The notes: generated by a model not told the origin, from the sequence alone. DNA of 64,000 nucleotides from Oscillospiraceae bacterium (GCA_017427265.1 JAFRTG010000021.1:372001-436000), one strand, 5' to 3'. Positions 8,160-17,984 are shown, counted from the first letter of the stretch. Program-made: numbers and translations.

Positions 8160-8789
8160 ATGGAAAAACAATCTGTTTGCGCGATTTTTGCGGGCGGACC
8201 GGAGGACGGTGTCCCGTGCGAGCCGGTACCGGCGGGCGCATATATTCTCTGCGCGGACAGCGGCCTGCATCTGGCGGAGCGGCTGTCGCTGCGGCCGGAT
8301 CTGGTGCTGGGGGATTTTGATTCGCTCGGTGCAGTGCCCGAAGATCTTCCGCATATGACCGTCCCCGTGGAAAAGGACGACACGGACACCATGCTCGCGG
8401 CGCGGACGGCACTGGAAAAGAGCTTCCGCGATATTCGCATTTACGGCGCATTCGGCGGCCGTCTGGATCATACGCTGGCCAATCTGCAAACGCTGGAATT
8501 CCTGTACCGGAACGGCGCGGAGGGGATGCTGGCGGGCGTCCGCGATGTGATTTATCTGCAGGGGAGCGGCTCTGTGCGGCATTATCCGAAGCGCGAGGGC
8601 TGGACATTTTCGCTGTTTTCGTGGACGGAACGCTGCACGGGGGTCTGTGCCCGCGGCGTGTATTATCCGCTGGAGCAGGCTGTGCTGACGCGGGAGTTTC
8701 CGCTCGGCGTCAGCAACCGGATCACGGCAGAGGAAGCAGAGATTGTCTGCGGCGAGGGTTTGCTGCTGGTTGCGGCATCGAAGCTGTAA
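8160..8789 (+). CDS. thiN: Thiamine pyrophosphokinase
   Basis: 209 aa. It makes thiamine pyrophosphate from thiamine and ATP. Family motifs are present: CADSG (about 35), LVLGDFDSLG (about 52-61), the acidic EKDDTDTMLA stretch (about 73-82), YGAFGGRLDHTLANLQTL, and the C-terminal PLGVSNRI that closes the thiamine site. ATG 8160 is chosen over a longer frame because the protein then starts at the usual core. It is the last gene before a bidirectional terminator. Confidence 0.93.
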   Translation: MEKQSVCAIFAGGPEDGVPCEPVPAGAYILCADSGLHLAERLSLRPDLVLGDFDSLGAVPEDLPHMTVPVEKDDTDTMLAARTALEKSFRDIRIYGAFGGRLDHTLANLQTLEFLYRNGAEGMLAGVRDVIYLQGSGSVRHYPKREGWTFSLFSWTERCTGVCARGVYYPLEQAVLTREFPLGVSNRITAEEAEIVCGEGLLLVAASKL

Positions 8790-8842
8790 AGCGGTATCGC
8801 TGTACCGTGTTCCGTCAGGGGGCACTGCCTCAAATAAAATAC

Positions 8843-8872
8843 AAAGGCGCTGATGACAGGATCAGCGCCTTT
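8843..8872. terminator. Bidirectional terminator between thiN and the RING-like gene
   Basis: Perfect 12-bp stem AAAGGCGCTGAT/ATCAGCGCCTTT with loop GACAGG. The A- and T-flanks let it serve the convergent genes on both sides. Confidence 0.92.
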
Positions 8873-8902
8873 ACTTATTATAGAAGATTTGCCTGAATAA
8901 AA

Positions 8903-9766
8903 TCACCGCAGCAAAATCAGCCAGTAGCAGAGACAGACTGAAAAAGCGCTCTGGATCAGGAACATCAGAACGACATTGAGCAGGCTGGTACCGCCGGCCT
9001 CACGCAGCTTGGGATAGAGCCGTTCGCCCTCGGAACCGGATTCCTTGCGGATGCCGGTGATGCGGCGCTGCGTATAGCGGTAATAGAAATAATTGACGAA
9101 CAGCCCCCAGAAAACCGAAACAACAATCTGCACAAAATAGCACAGGCCGGAGACAGTCTGGAAGGCGTGCGTGTTCACATCAACCCACGGAATCGCAATT
9201 TCGAGTCTGGTAGTAATGGTCATGATGAATGTGGGGATTTCCAGCACGAGACGCAGCAGCATGGAAACCAGCGCCAGCCCCCACATTTTCCGGTTGACGA
9301 AATAGAACTGCGGGCAGAGCAGCCCCAGCAGATTGAGCGAAATTTTCTTGCCGGTGCGCTTCATCAGCCGGAACAGCGGCAGATAATAGAACCGGTTGGA
9401 ATTCACAAATTCAGCGGTTTCGCGGATCGTGGCGCTTTCGAGCTTTTCGGCGGGATCCATACCGAGACATGGGTCATCGGGGTTGAGCCGGACGCCGTCG
9501 TAGAGCGGCGGGACATTGTCGTCCGCCCGTCCGTCCTCCTCCTCCCGCGCGCTGCGTGCGGCGTCGCGTTCGGATTCGATCTGTTTTTTGCGCTGAGAGA
9601 GCCAGCTTTCGCCGGAGCTGTGCAGCGCATCGTTGATGCAGCGGCCTGTCTGCTTCCAGCAATCCCTGTGATACGGCGTACCGCATTCCGGACATGTGAC
9701 GATGTCATCGTCCGCCCCGAACGGTTTGCCGCAGATGATGCAAGGCTGTTCCTGGTATTCCTGCAT
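8903..9766 (-). CDS. RING/zinc-ribbon protein with membrane DUF2628-like domain
   Basis: 287 aa. An N-terminal prokaryotic RING-like finger has CIICGKPF, CPECGTPYHRDCW and a later Cys (C9, C12, C25, C28, H33, C36). It is followed by an acidic, charged linker (to about 115). The C-terminal half has about four hydrophobic segments and the FYYLPLFRLM / PQFYFVNRKMWGLALVSM pattern of DUF2628-type membrane proteins. The finger is expected in the cytoplasm. The function is unknown. It is a monocistronic unit with its own promoter. Confidence 0.85.
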   Translation of the reverse strand: MQEYQEQPCIICGKPFGADDDIVTCPECGTPYHRDCWKQTGRCINDALHSSGESWLSQRKKQIESERDAARSAREEEDGRADDNVPPLYDGVRLNPDDPCLGMDPAEKLESATIRETAEFVNSNRFYYLPLFRLMKRTGKKISLNLLGLLCPQFYFVNRKMWGLALVSMLLRLVLEIPTFIMTITTRLEIAIPWVDVNTHAFQTVSGLCYFVQIVVSVFWGLFVNYFYYRYTQRRITGIRKESGSEGERLYPKLREAGGTSLLNVVLMFLIQSAFSVCLCYWLILLR

Positions 9767-9815
9767 AACTTCCTGCCTTTCGTGTGAATCGGGCTTCCGT
9801 TTTGTATCCGGTTCT

Positions 9816-9844
9816 ATTTTAGCACATTCATGCCGGTTTTACAA
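9816..9844 (-). promoter_or_regulatory. Promoter of the RING-like gene
   Basis: Minus strand TTGTAA (9844-9839), 17 bp, TAAAAT (9821-9816). Confidence 0.65.
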
Positions 9845-9946
9845 GCCTATTGCACTTTTTTCCACGGATTATTCAAGTTTCACAGAAAAACAGACGCGAA
9901 AACGGGTAATCTTTTAGGCAGGCGGGGAATTTTTTTGCAAAAACAC

Positions 9947-9975
9947 TTGCATTTTTCCGCGAAATGTGATATACT
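9947..9975 (+). promoter_or_regulatory. Promoter of secG
   Basis: TTGCAT (9947-9952), 17 bp, TATACT (9970-9975). Confidence 0.75.
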
Positions 9976-10042
9976 AAAAGCAATCGTTTGCCGGCAGTTT
10001 TCCGCCCGGCAGCATACAGTTCAGAAAGGAATGTCTCAAACC

Positions 10043-10300
10043 ATGAAAATCCTCGAAATCATCGGCGGTTCCGTCCTGCTGCTTTCCTGTATACTGATTA
10101 TCATTTTCGGATTGATGCAGGATCAGAAGCAGGATCAGAATATGACCTCTGCCATCACCGGCGGTACTTATGATTCCGCATTCAGCAAGAATGAGGGCAA
10201 TACAAAGGAAGCGATCCTGAAAAGATGGACCAAATGGCTCATGATTATTTTCTTTGTCGTGACGCTGGTCATCACGATCGTTCCGGTCTATCTGAAATAA
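10043..10300 (+). CDS. secG: Preprotein translocase subunit SecG
   Basis: 85 aa with two membrane segments (about 5-25 and 62-82) and the connecting loop typical of SecG. It assists SecYEG protein export. ATG 10043 is preferred over ATG 10031, which directly touches the AAAGGA ribosome site. The secG-rnr order is common in Firmicutes and supports both calls. A hairpin between the two genes may reduce read-through. Confidence 0.9.
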   Translation: MKILEIIGGSVLLLSCILIIIFGLMQDQKQDQNMTSAITGGTYDSAFSKNEGNTKEAILKRWTKWLMIIFFVVTLVITIVPVYLK

Positions 10301-10316
10301 TCCCGAAAAACTGTGA

Positions 10317-10354
10317 TCGCCCTGTGCTCCGCTGAGTGCAGGGCGAAAGTTTTA
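10317..10354 (+). terminator. Hairpin between secG and rnr
   Basis: TCGCCCTG (10317-10324) pairs with CAGGGCGA (10339-10346) and is followed by AAGTTTT. It is a weak or partial terminator, as rnr probably shares the transcript. Confidence 0.55.
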
Positions 10355-10379
10355 TGATCTGCAAAAAGGAGGCATTACC

Positions 10380-12602
10380 GTGGCGGGACGCAAGCATTCA
10401 CACAAGCCGCAGGCGCGCAGCCGCATCCGGGGCGGCGACCGGCATCCTGCGGGACGCGCACCGAAGGAATACGAAGCAAAGGCAAATGTTGCTGTGGACG
10501 AGGAAAAGCTGCAGCACTTTGTCAACCGCATCCAGACGTTTCTGAACAAGGCGAACGGCCGCCCGGTCTCCCGTGCCGATCTGGCCTCGAAGTGCCGCGG
10601 CAAGGGACAGGCAGCCTATCTCCACGCACTGCGGAAGCTGGTCACGGAGGGCGTCATCGCCGAGCGCAGAAACGGCTATGTCATGGCGGCTGCTGCGGGC
10701 ATGATCCGCGGCATCATCTCCCGCATCAGCAGAACCTTCGGTTTTGCCAAAGCGGAGGAGAACGGCACGGAATATTTCATTCCCGGCAGAGAGCTGAAGG
10801 GCGCGATGCCCGGCGATCTGGTGCTCCTGATGCCCACGGGTGAGCAGGAGGGGATGCCGGAGGCAGCCGTGCAGACAGTTATCGTACCGGCCGTTGTGCA
10901 GACTTCCGGTATGCTGATCGAAGATGAGGGCGAGCTGCGTTTTCTGCCGGATACGCTCTGCCGCCGGACGCTGAAAATCGAAAACGCCGCGGACTGGCTG
11001 ACGCATGAGGGCGAAAAGGTGCTCGTAACCGTGACAAAGCGCGGTGAGCGCCATTCGGAGCATGTTGTGCGCGTCGATGTATCGCTTGGCAGCGCGGATT
11101 CTGCGAAGGCCTGTGCAGAGGCGCTTGTGACGGTCAGCGGCGTGCCGATGGAATTCCCGCCGGATGTTCTTGCGGAAGCGGAGCAGCTTGCGCAGCGCGG
11201 CATTCCGGAGGAGGAGCTGAACGGCAGACTCGATCTGCGCCAGCCGGAGGATATCATTTTCACGATCGACGGCTATGATGCGAAGGATCTGGACGACGCG
11301 ATTTCGATTGCAAAGACGCCGCAGGGCTACCGCCTCGGCGTGCACATTGCGGATGTCTCGCATTATGTGACGGAGGGCTCGGCGCTCGACCGCGAGGCGA
11401 TTTCCCGCGGCACGAGCATTTACTACGCCGATCAGGTGATTCCGATGCTGCCGAAGGCGCTGAGCAACGGCATCTGCTCGCTGCACCCGGATGTAGACCG
11501 GCTGGCCTTTTCGGCGCTGCTGGAGCTGGATGCAGAGGGCGAAATCCGCAGCTATCGCTTTGAAAAAACCGTGATCCGCTCTGCGGTCAAGGGCGTATAC
11601 AGCGAGGTCAATGCAATCCTTGACGGAACGGCCGCACCGGAGACCGAAGAAAAATATGCAGCGGTGAAGGATGCCCTGTTCCTGCTCAATGAACTGCGGG
11701 AGCAGCGGCTTGCGGCAAGAGAACGCCGCGGCGCACCGTCCATCGAGGCGGAGGAAAGCGCCTTCCTGCTTGACGAAAACGGCGTATGTACGGAGGTTCT
11801 GCCGCGGACAAGGGCGGCGGGCGAGGAGCTGATCGAGGAATGTATGCTGCTGGCGAATGAAGCGGCAGCACGGCTCGGCAAGACACAGCGTCTCCCGTTT
11901 GTATACCGTGTGCACGCAAAGCCGCCGGAGGAAAAGGCAATCCGGCTGGCAGAGACGCTGAACCGGCTGGACATCCCGCATCCGGCACTCGACGACCCGA
12001 AGCCGAAGGATTATGCGCAGGTGCTGAAAAATGCGGCGGACAGCCCGATGAAATCCGCCGTGCATCAGATTGTGCTGCGCAGCATGGCCAAGGCGGATTA
12101 CGAAACCGACCCGGTCGGACATTTCGGGCTTGCGCTTGAAGATTACACGCATTTCACGTCCCCGATCCGCCGGTATCCGGATCTTGCCGTGCACCGGATT
12201 CTCACCGCGCATCTTGCGGGGGAGAAGATGGAATATGCAAGACAGTTTGCGCATGATGCCGCGATTGCGGGCAGCAGCACCGAGCAGCGTGCGATGCAGC
12301 TGGAACGGGACTGCGATGACCGCTACCGTGCAGAGTGGGCGAAGCAGCATGTCGGAGAGACCTTTGAGGGTGCTGTCTCCGGCCTGACCGAATTCGGCAT
12401 TTACGTGATGCTGCCGAACACCGCAGAGGGTCTGGTTCCGCTGGATTCGCTGCCGCTCGACGAATATACCTATGACGGATTTTTCTCGATGCACGCGACC
12501 GGTTCCGGAAAGCACTTTACGCTCGGAATGCCGGTGCAGGTGACAATCACCCGCGCAGACGTCAACAGCGGGCATATTGACCTCTGCCTTGCGGAATCCT
12601 GA
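10380..12602 (+). CDS. rnr: Ribonuclease R
   Basis: 740 aa 3'-5' exoribonuclease of structured RNA. A basic N-terminus is followed by a winged-helix-like region (about 40-105), cold-shock domains (about 110-240), the RNB catalytic domain (about 285-610, with the acidic cluster DAKDLDDA at 300-307 and HFTSPIRRYPDL further on), and a C-terminal S1 domain (about 655-735). It starts with GTG; AAGGAGG lies 7 nt upstream. It is slightly shorter than the E. coli enzyme because the C-terminal basic tail is nearly absent. Confidence 0.95.
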   Translation: MAGRKHSHKPQARSRIRGGDRHPAGRAPKEYEAKANVAVDEEKLQHFVNRIQTFLNKANGRPVSRADLASKCRGKGQAAYLHALRKLVTEGVIAERRNGYVMAAAAGMIRGIISRISRTFGFAKAEENGTEYFIPGRELKGAMPGDLVLLMPTGEQEGMPEAAVQTVIVPAVVQTSGMLIEDEGELRFLPDTLCRRTLKIENAADWLTHEGEKVLVTVTKRGERHSEHVVRVDVSLGSADSAKACAEALVTVSGVPMEFPPDVLAEAEQLAQRGIPEEELNGRLDLRQPEDIIFTIDGYDAKDLDDAISIAKTPQGYRLGVHIADVSHYVTEGSALDREAISRGTSIYYADQVIPMLPKALSNGICSLHPDVDRLAFSALLELDAEGEIRSYRFEKTVIRSAVKGVYSEVNAILDGTAAPETEEKYAAVKDALFLLNELREQRLAARERRGAPSIEAEESAFLLDENGVCTEVLPRTRAAGEELIEECMLLANEAAARLGKTQRLPFVYRVHAKPPEEKAIRLAETLNRLDIPHPALDDPKPKDYAQVLKNAADSPMKSAVHQIVLRSMAKADYETDPVGHFGLALEDYTHFTSPIRRYPDLAVHRILTAHLAGEKMEYARQFAHDAAIAGSSTEQRAMQLERDCDDRYRAEWAKQHVGETFEGAVSGLTEFGIYVMLPNTAEGLVPLDSLPLDEYTYDGFFSMHATGSGKHFTLGMPVQVTITRADVNSGHIDLCLAES

Positions 12603-12669
12603 ACGGAAGAAATGCAACTGAATGCTGCGTGTGCAGCGATCAATCTCAATTACCGGAGTTTTTTACAAA

Positions 12670-13158
12670 ATGAAGAATTATACCGATGACGCACTTGCAT
12701 GTGCGATCTATCAGCTGGCAGACGGCAGAATGCAGGCGGCCGGGCAGAAGATGCCCTGCTCCGAGGCTGTGTTTTCCGTGATGACGAAGGCCCGTCCGGA
12801 CTATGTTTCCTATCAGGACATTGCGCATCTGGGCAATGCGGACTTCATGGAAGCGGCGTATCTGCTGCTGCTGCGCCGTCCGCTGGATGAGCCGACTGCA
12901 AAATCCTGCCAGGAGAACATGCATCTTCCGGCAAAGGAATTTCAGGCAATGGTGCTGAAAAACCTTCTGGATTCTGACGAATACCGCAAGCGGAATATCC
13001 CGCTGACGGAATGTCCGTTTGTGTTCGCGGAGCCGAAGCCGATGCCGGTGCTGCTGACATCCGAACAGCCGGTCATTCCGCAGCGTCTGATCCGGATGTA
13101 TCAGAAAATGCCGCGTTTCCTGCAGAAACTGGCAAAGAAAATTGCGGGAAAGGAGTGA
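12670..13158 (+). CDS. DUF4214-like protein upstream of a glycosyltransferase
   Basis: 162 aa. The central part (about 60-115) reads as a DUF4214-type helical domain: FMEAAYLLLLRRPLDEPTA followed by LLDSDEYRKRN. Such domains often accompany surface glycan or S-layer glycosylation genes. There is no signal peptide. ATG 12670 has CGGAG about 11 nt upstream. Only 6 bp separate it from the next gene, so the two are surely co-transcribed and probably act together in glycan assembly (inference). Confidence 0.75.
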   Translation: MKNYTDDALACAIYQLADGRMQAAGQKMPCSEAVFSVMTKARPDYVSYQDIAHLGNADFMEAAYLLLLRRPLDEPTAKSCQENMHLPAKEFQAMVLKNLLDSDEYRKRNIPLTECPFVFAEPKPMPVLLTSEQPVIPQRLIRMYQKMPRFLQKLAKKIAGKE

Positions 13159-13164
13159 GCGGAG

Positions 13165-15567
13165 ATGGCTGATACACGGATTTATATGGATCTTTCGATG
13201 CTTTGCCTGACGCCGTTCACGACCGGCATTCAGCGCGTCGCAAAGGAGATTGTCCTGCGGATGCTGAAAAATCCGGATATTTCCCTGACGCTGCTTGCAG
13301 CGACGCCGACCCAGACGGCATGGCGTGTGCTGCCCCATGCGGCGTTCACGGAATACTATACCGAAAAAACCGGTACGCCTTACGGAATCGCGTCGCCGCA
13401 GATTATCACGCCTGCGGATATTCCGACAGACGCGGTGTTCTTTGATATTGACAGCGCATGGAACATGCCGATGCACCGGAGCTGGCTGTTTCCGCAGCTG
13501 AAGGCGCGCGGCGTGACGGTTGTGTCGCATCTTTATGACCTGATCCCGGTGACGGAGCCGCAATATTTTCATACCACGACGATGCGGCAGTTCCTCTCAT
13601 GGACGACCGCCGTGCTGCAATATGCCGACCATATCATCTGCAATGCGGATGCGACCAAGGCCGCGCTGCATACGCTCTGTACGCAGCTGGATCACCCGGA
13701 GCCGCCCTGTACGGTTGTGCCGCTCGGCGCCGATTTTGCGAAGAAAACGGTTGATCCGGAATCGGTCGATACGAAGCTGCTGAGTCTGCTGACGCCCTAC
13801 CGCTATCTGCTGATGGTCGGAACGGTCGAGCCGCGCAAGAATCACCAGCTGCTCTACGACGCCGTCAATCAGCTCTCGGAGCGCGGCATCAAGGTTGTGT
13901 TTGCGGGACGTCTCGGCTGGAATATGGATCATTTTGCGCGGGCGATCTCGAAGCACCCGAAGAACGGCAAGGACTTCTTCTTTGTGCAGGGGCCGACCGA
14001 TGCGACGATTCAGGCGCTGTATAAGGATGCGCTGGCGGTCGTGTTCCCGACGCGGAACGAGGGCTTCGGTCTGCCGATCGTGGAAGCGTTTCTCAACGGC
14101 ACGCCGGTGCTCGCCTCGGATATTCCGGTGCTGCGCGAGGTCGGCGGCGATATGGCCGATTATTTTGACAATACCAGTGTGGATTCGCTGCTGCAGGCGG
14201 TCGATGCGCTGCTTGCGGACGAGGAAGCCTATCAGAAAAAGCGTGCTGCCATTGCCGCTTATCGTCCCCGCACATGGGATACGGCTGCGGACGAGATGGT
14301 GCAGGCACTGCGCGGAACCTGCCGCAGCCGTGGGGATGTGCCGCAGGACACCCGCGTTTCGCAGATGGTTGTGCTGACGGCACGCAATCAGGATCTGCTG
14401 CGCACGCTGCCGTATCTGGACGCCTGTTTGCCGTTCATTGAGCGGATGCTTGTCTGCTGCCCGAAGGAGAATATTGCGGAGCTGCAGGCCAAATGGCAGG
14501 GGCGCATCAGGCTGGAATTCTGCTCCGACGAGCAGCTGCTGAACGGCGAAGCGCTGCCGGAGGATCACACCGAGCGCAATTTCTTCCTGCGCTGCCAGAT
14601 GATGCGCAATGCGCCGCTTGACGACGTATTCCTGATGACCGATGACGATTACCGCCCGCTGCGGGAGATCACGCCGGAGGATTTCATCCGGAACAGCAGA
14701 TATCAGGCATATTACTGCTACGATCTGCGCGAATGGCACGGCACGCAGGATGCCTATACGTCCTATGACAGAAGCATGTTCCGCACGCGCGATTTTCTCA
14801 CGGAGCGGTTTCTCCCCGCGCTGCAGTATTCCGCGCATCAGCCGCAGATCATTGACCGGCGGCTGTTTCTGGAAATGCTCGACGCCTTCCCCGGCATCGA
14901 GCACCGCGGTCTGGACGAGTGGAGCACCTATTTCAATTATTGCATTGCAAAGCACACGGCGCAGTTTGCAGCCGTTCCCTATGCGGCAGCAGGCTGGCCG
15001 GGGAACACCTCGGACTGGGCGCTCTGGTGTCAGCCGAAGGAGCTGTTCTTCGAGAATTATTACGATGCGCTCTATGAAGAGGACGGCATCTTTGCAGGAC
15101 TTTCCGCCGTGTATGACCCTGCACGTTTTGCAAACGAAAGTGTCGAGAAGATCCGCCGCTGGTCAGAGGCGCTGACAAAGCAGCGCGTGCAGCTCGCGCA
15201 GATGCGGATGTACTGCGAAATGTACCGCGACAGCCACAGCAGACCGCCGGAGTTTCTGCTGACGGAGCAGGACGGCGAACCCGAACTGCATATCCCGGAT
15301 GTGCTGTATCTGCCGGCAGGCGGCACAATTCACATGCCGCTGCTGACGGATGAGGCCATGCGCAGCACGACAGAACCGATTGTCTACTGTATTGCGAATC
15401 AGAAGGGCGATCCGATCGTGCCGGAGCAGACGCTGCAGCTGAATACCGTTGATGCAGGCGTCGCACCGGAGCTTGTGTTCCTGATGCCGCCGACGCCGTT
15501 CACCGGAATCCTGACGGTTTCCTGCGGTGAATGCACGGCGGAATGTGTGGTGCGCTGCCTTGCCTGA
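13165..15567 (+). CDS. Two-domain glycosyltransferase (GT4 plus GT-A-like)
   Basis: 800 aa. Residues 1-385 form a GT4/GT-B glycosyltransferase with VGTVEPRKNH (218-227) and FPTRNEGFGLPIVEAF (294-309), the nucleotide-sugar donor signature. Residues 398-690 form a separate domain with VFLMTDDDYRPL (488-499), a DxD-like metal site resembling GT-A or Stealth-type transferases, followed by HRGLDEWSTYFNY. The last about 90 residues look beta-rich. No membrane segment is seen, so it probably works at the cytoplasmic face on a cell-surface glycan. The acceptor is unknown, and the second domain is identified only by motif. Confidence 0.82.
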   Translation: MADTRIYMDLSMLCLTPFTTGIQRVAKEIVLRMLKNPDISLTLLAATPTQTAWRVLPHAAFTEYYTEKTGTPYGIASPQIITPADIPTDAVFFDIDSAWNMPMHRSWLFPQLKARGVTVVSHLYDLIPVTEPQYFHTTTMRQFLSWTTAVLQYADHIICNADATKAALHTLCTQLDHPEPPCTVVPLGADFAKKTVDPESVDTKLLSLLTPYRYLLMVGTVEPRKNHQLLYDAVNQLSERGIKVVFAGRLGWNMDHFARAISKHPKNGKDFFFVQGPTDATIQALYKDALAVVFPTRNEGFGLPIVEAFLNGTPVLASDIPVLREVGGDMADYFDNTSVDSLLQAVDALLADEEAYQKKRAAIAAYRPRTWDTAADEMVQALRGTCRSRGDVPQDTRVSQMVVLTARNQDLLRTLPYLDACLPFIERMLVCCPKENIAELQAKWQGRIRLEFCSDEQLLNGEALPEDHTERNFFLRCQMMRNAPLDDVFLMTDDDYRPLREITPEDFIRNSRYQAYYCYDLREWHGTQDAYTSYDRSMFRTRDFLTERFLPALQYSAHQPQIIDRRLFLEMLDAFPGIEHRGLDEWSTYFNYCIAKHTAQFAAVPYAAAGWPGNTSDWALWCQPKELFFENYYDALYEEDGIFAGLSAVYDPARFANESVEKIRRWSEALTKQRVQLAQMRMYCEMYRDSHSRPPEFLLTEQDGEPELHIPDVLYLPAGGTIHMPLLTDEAMRSTTEPIVYCIANQKGDPIVPEQTLQLNTVDAGVAPELVFLMPPTPFTGILTVSCGECTAECVVRCLA

Positions 15568-15602
15568 CAAAAGCAGCCGGACGGCGAAAGGAGACTGCGG
15601 AT

Positions 15603-16679
15603 TTGTCCGAACTGATTGAAAAACTGAACGCCGCGCATCAGCTGACGGATGACGAGCTTCTGCGCTTTTTTGCGGAGGAGCAGCCGGAGGATGAACTGTT
15701 TGCGGCAGCCGATGCAGAGCGGCGGAAATATTACGGTGATGCCGTATATCTGCGCGGCCTGATTGAGTTTACAAACTACTGCAAAAATAATTGCTATTAC
15801 TGCGGCATCCGGGCGGGCAATCCCCATGCGGAGCGTTACCGTCTGACGGATGCGCAGATTCTCGCGTGCTGCGTGGAGGGATACGGGCTTGGCTACCGGA
15901 CGTTCGTGCTGCAGGGCGGAGAGGATCCGTATTATACGGATGACAAAATCTGTGCGCTGATTTCAGCGATTGCGGCACAGCATCCCGACTGCCGCATCAC
16001 GCTGTCGATCGGGGAGAAATCCCGCGAGAGCTATCAGCGGTACTATGAAGCAGGTGCACGGCGGTATCTGCTGCGGCATGAGACGGCGGATCCTGCGCAT
16101 TACCGGATGCTGCATCCGGAGAGCATGTCGCTTGAGAACCGGAAGCGCTGTCTGTATGATCTCAAGGAGATCGGCTATCAGACGGGAAGCGGGTTTATGA
16201 TCGGTGCGCCGTATCAGACCCATGCGCATCTTGTGCAGGACATCCGGTTTTTGCAGGCGCTGGAGCCGGATATGATCGGGGTCGGGCCGTACATCACGCA
16301 TTCGGAGACGCCTTTTTCGGAGATGCCGTCAGGAGATGTGCGTTTCGGTCTGAAGGTGATTGCGCTGCTGCGGCTGCTGTTTCCGTCGGCGTTGATTCCG
16401 GCGACGACGGCATTCGGGTCGCTGCATCCGCGCGGGCGGGAGCTTGCGCTGCAGGCGGGCGCGAATGTGGTGATGCCGAATCTTTCGCCGGTGCGTGTGC
16501 GGAAGCTCTATGATCTGTATGAGAACAAGATTTGTGTCGGAGAAGAGGCGACGCAGTGCAAGGGCTGTCTGGAGCAGCGCGTGAAAGCAGCCGGCTACCG
16601 CATTGTCACATCCCCCGGCGACCGGGCAGTGCCCGGTTCCAATTCCCTCCGGGAGCCGGCAGCGGAGCTCACCCAATAA
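15603..16679 (+). CDS. hydE: [FeFe]-hydrogenase maturase HydE with repeat-derived tail
   Basis: 358 aa radical SAM enzyme that helps build the 2Fe subcluster of the H-cluster. The SAM-cluster motif C60-NKN-C64-YY-C67 (CKNNCYYC) and the HydE/BioB-like motifs LQGGEDPYYTDD and TGSGFMIGAPYQT are present. It starts with TTG; AAAGGAG lies 7 nt upstream. The last about 18 residues (RAVPGSNSLREPAAELTQ) are coded by a copy of the dispersed module A repeat, which also supplies the TAA stop. It sits 14 kb from the hydrogenase operon, behind the glycosyltransferase. hydF and hydG are not in the window. Confidence 0.93.
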   Translation: MSELIEKLNAAHQLTDDELLRFFAEEQPEDELFAAADAERRKYYGDAVYLRGLIEFTNYCKNNCYYCGIRAGNPHAERYRLTDAQILACCVEGYGLGYRTFVLQGGEDPYYTDDKICALISAIAAQHPDCRITLSIGEKSRESYQRYYEAGARRYLLRHETADPAHYRMLHPESMSLENRKRCLYDLKEIGYQTGSGFMIGAPYQTHAHLVQDIRFLQALEPDMIGVGPYITHSETPFSEMPSGDVRFGLKVIALLRLLFPSALIPATTAFGSLHPRGRELALQAGANVVMPNLSPVRVRKLYDLYENKICVGEEATQCKGCLEQRVKAAGYRIVTSPGDRAVPGSNSLREPAAELTQ

Positions 16680-17255
16680 GCCAAGTACACGCCGCTGACG
16701 CGGCTTCTGAGACGTAACTTCTCCCCATATTAAAGTTCTGCAGGGGCTGAATGAGAACAAAACTTTATATTGAAGTGTTTAAGTGTTCGTTATTCATTTT
16801 GTATCCGGCGAACTTTAGATCAATGGGAGCGGGCACTGCCCGCCGCCGCTGACGCGGCTTCTGAGACGTAACTTCTCCCCATGCTAAAGTTCACCCGGAG
16901 CGAAATATCAAAATGAACGTATGGATACCCCAAAACTAAAGTTTCGGTCAAGCCTTTACAAAGGCTTGCGGAGTCCAGAGGCAGAGCCTCTGGTCGCTCT
17001 CCGCAGAGAGCGAAACTCCCCATCGTCAGGCGCACCGCAAGGGGGAATTTCAAAAATGATCCTGCGGATCGTTTTTGAAAGGGGGAAGCCCTGTAAGAGA
17101 GGGCGTCCCCAGGCGAATCTCAGGGAGATTCGCAGCGCGCACCACGGCAGCATAGAAGCTGACGACAGTCAGCGCCGAGCTGCGTGCGCATCGCGGCGGA
17201 CACTGCCCGCTGCCGCTGTTTGTGGCTTCTGAAACGTAACTTCTCCCAATGCGAA
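16617..17255 (+). repeat. Repeat cluster: A, A fragment, linker, B2, A fragment
   Basis: Module A (16617-16735) overlaps the 3' end of hydE. A second partial A follows (16830-16892), then a linker of about 35 bp, full module B (B2, 16928-17189), and another A fragment (17201-17255). B2 stems include AAGCCTTTACAAAGGCTT, CCAGAGGCAGAGCCTCTGG, CGCTCTCCGCAGAGAGCG and GCTGAC/GTCAGC. The segment 16845-16972 recurs almost unchanged, inverted, at 18771-18890. There is no gene in this stretch. Confidence 0.85.
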
Positions 17256-17383
17256 AGCGCGCCGGAAACCTGATAAAACAAGAATCAGGGAACAACCTTG
17301 TTCCGCAGGCACAAACAGCCTTGGAAATATAAAAGCAAAGCAGATGCCGTCAAACGGTATCTCCAAACAGAAAGGAAAGTATT

Positions 17384-17920
17384 ATGGAACAGAATCTGCC
17401 GAAAGCAAACATTACAGAAGATCAGTACAACAAGCTGATTGCCTATCTGGAGGATTCCCGCGGAAAGCATATGAATATGCTGTATGCAAGCATTGCAGGC
17501 TCGGTTATTCTGACGGTTCCCGGCTTGATTGTTCTGGGCAGTATCCAGTATAACAAGAATCTCGGCATGACCGGTTATGCGGGCAACCGCAGCACAGATT
17601 TTGTGTTTATCCTGTGGCTGTTCTGTCTGGCAGCAACCGTTGTGCTGTTCCTGACCGGCTTCCAGAGAAAGTTCGGCAGCCAGTGTCCGCTTTCGCGTGT
17701 CAAGCGCCGGGAATTCACCTGCGAGAATATCACAGTGGGGCAGGTTTCGACCTCAGAGGGCAAGCCGCCGTATCTGCTGATGGATTCGCTCGGCACATCG
17801 TATGTCTGTCCGATTTTCCTGGAATTCAAGCAGCTGAAGCCGGGTATGCCCGCTGTCGGAATTTATCTGACAGACGGCACACGGTTTGCGGTGCACAATG
17901 CAGCGCTGGATACATATTGA
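17384..17920 (+). CDS. Two-TM membrane protein of unknown function
   Basis: 178 aa. A short helical N-terminus is followed by two membrane segments (about 35-54 and 70-90), then a soluble domain of about 85 residues that is probably cytoplasmic and contains CENITVGQVSTSEGKPPYLL. ATG 17384 has AAAGGA 7 nt upstream. The gene is isolated between repeats and a strong terminator. No family is recognised. Confidence 0.78.
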   Translation: MEQNLPKANITEDQYNKLIAYLEDSRGKHMNMLYASIAGSVILTVPGLIVLGSIQYNKNLGMTGYAGNRSTDFVFILWLFCLAATVVLFLTGFQRKFGSQCPLSRVKRREFTCENITVGQVSTSEGKPPYLLMDSLGTSYVCPIFLEFKQLKPGMPAVGIYLTDGTRFAVHNAALDTY

Positions 17921-17984
17921 TTTGTCATTGATACAGCAAAACCGGAGCGGGCTGCGATCCGGCAAATGCTGATATAAAAGATTT

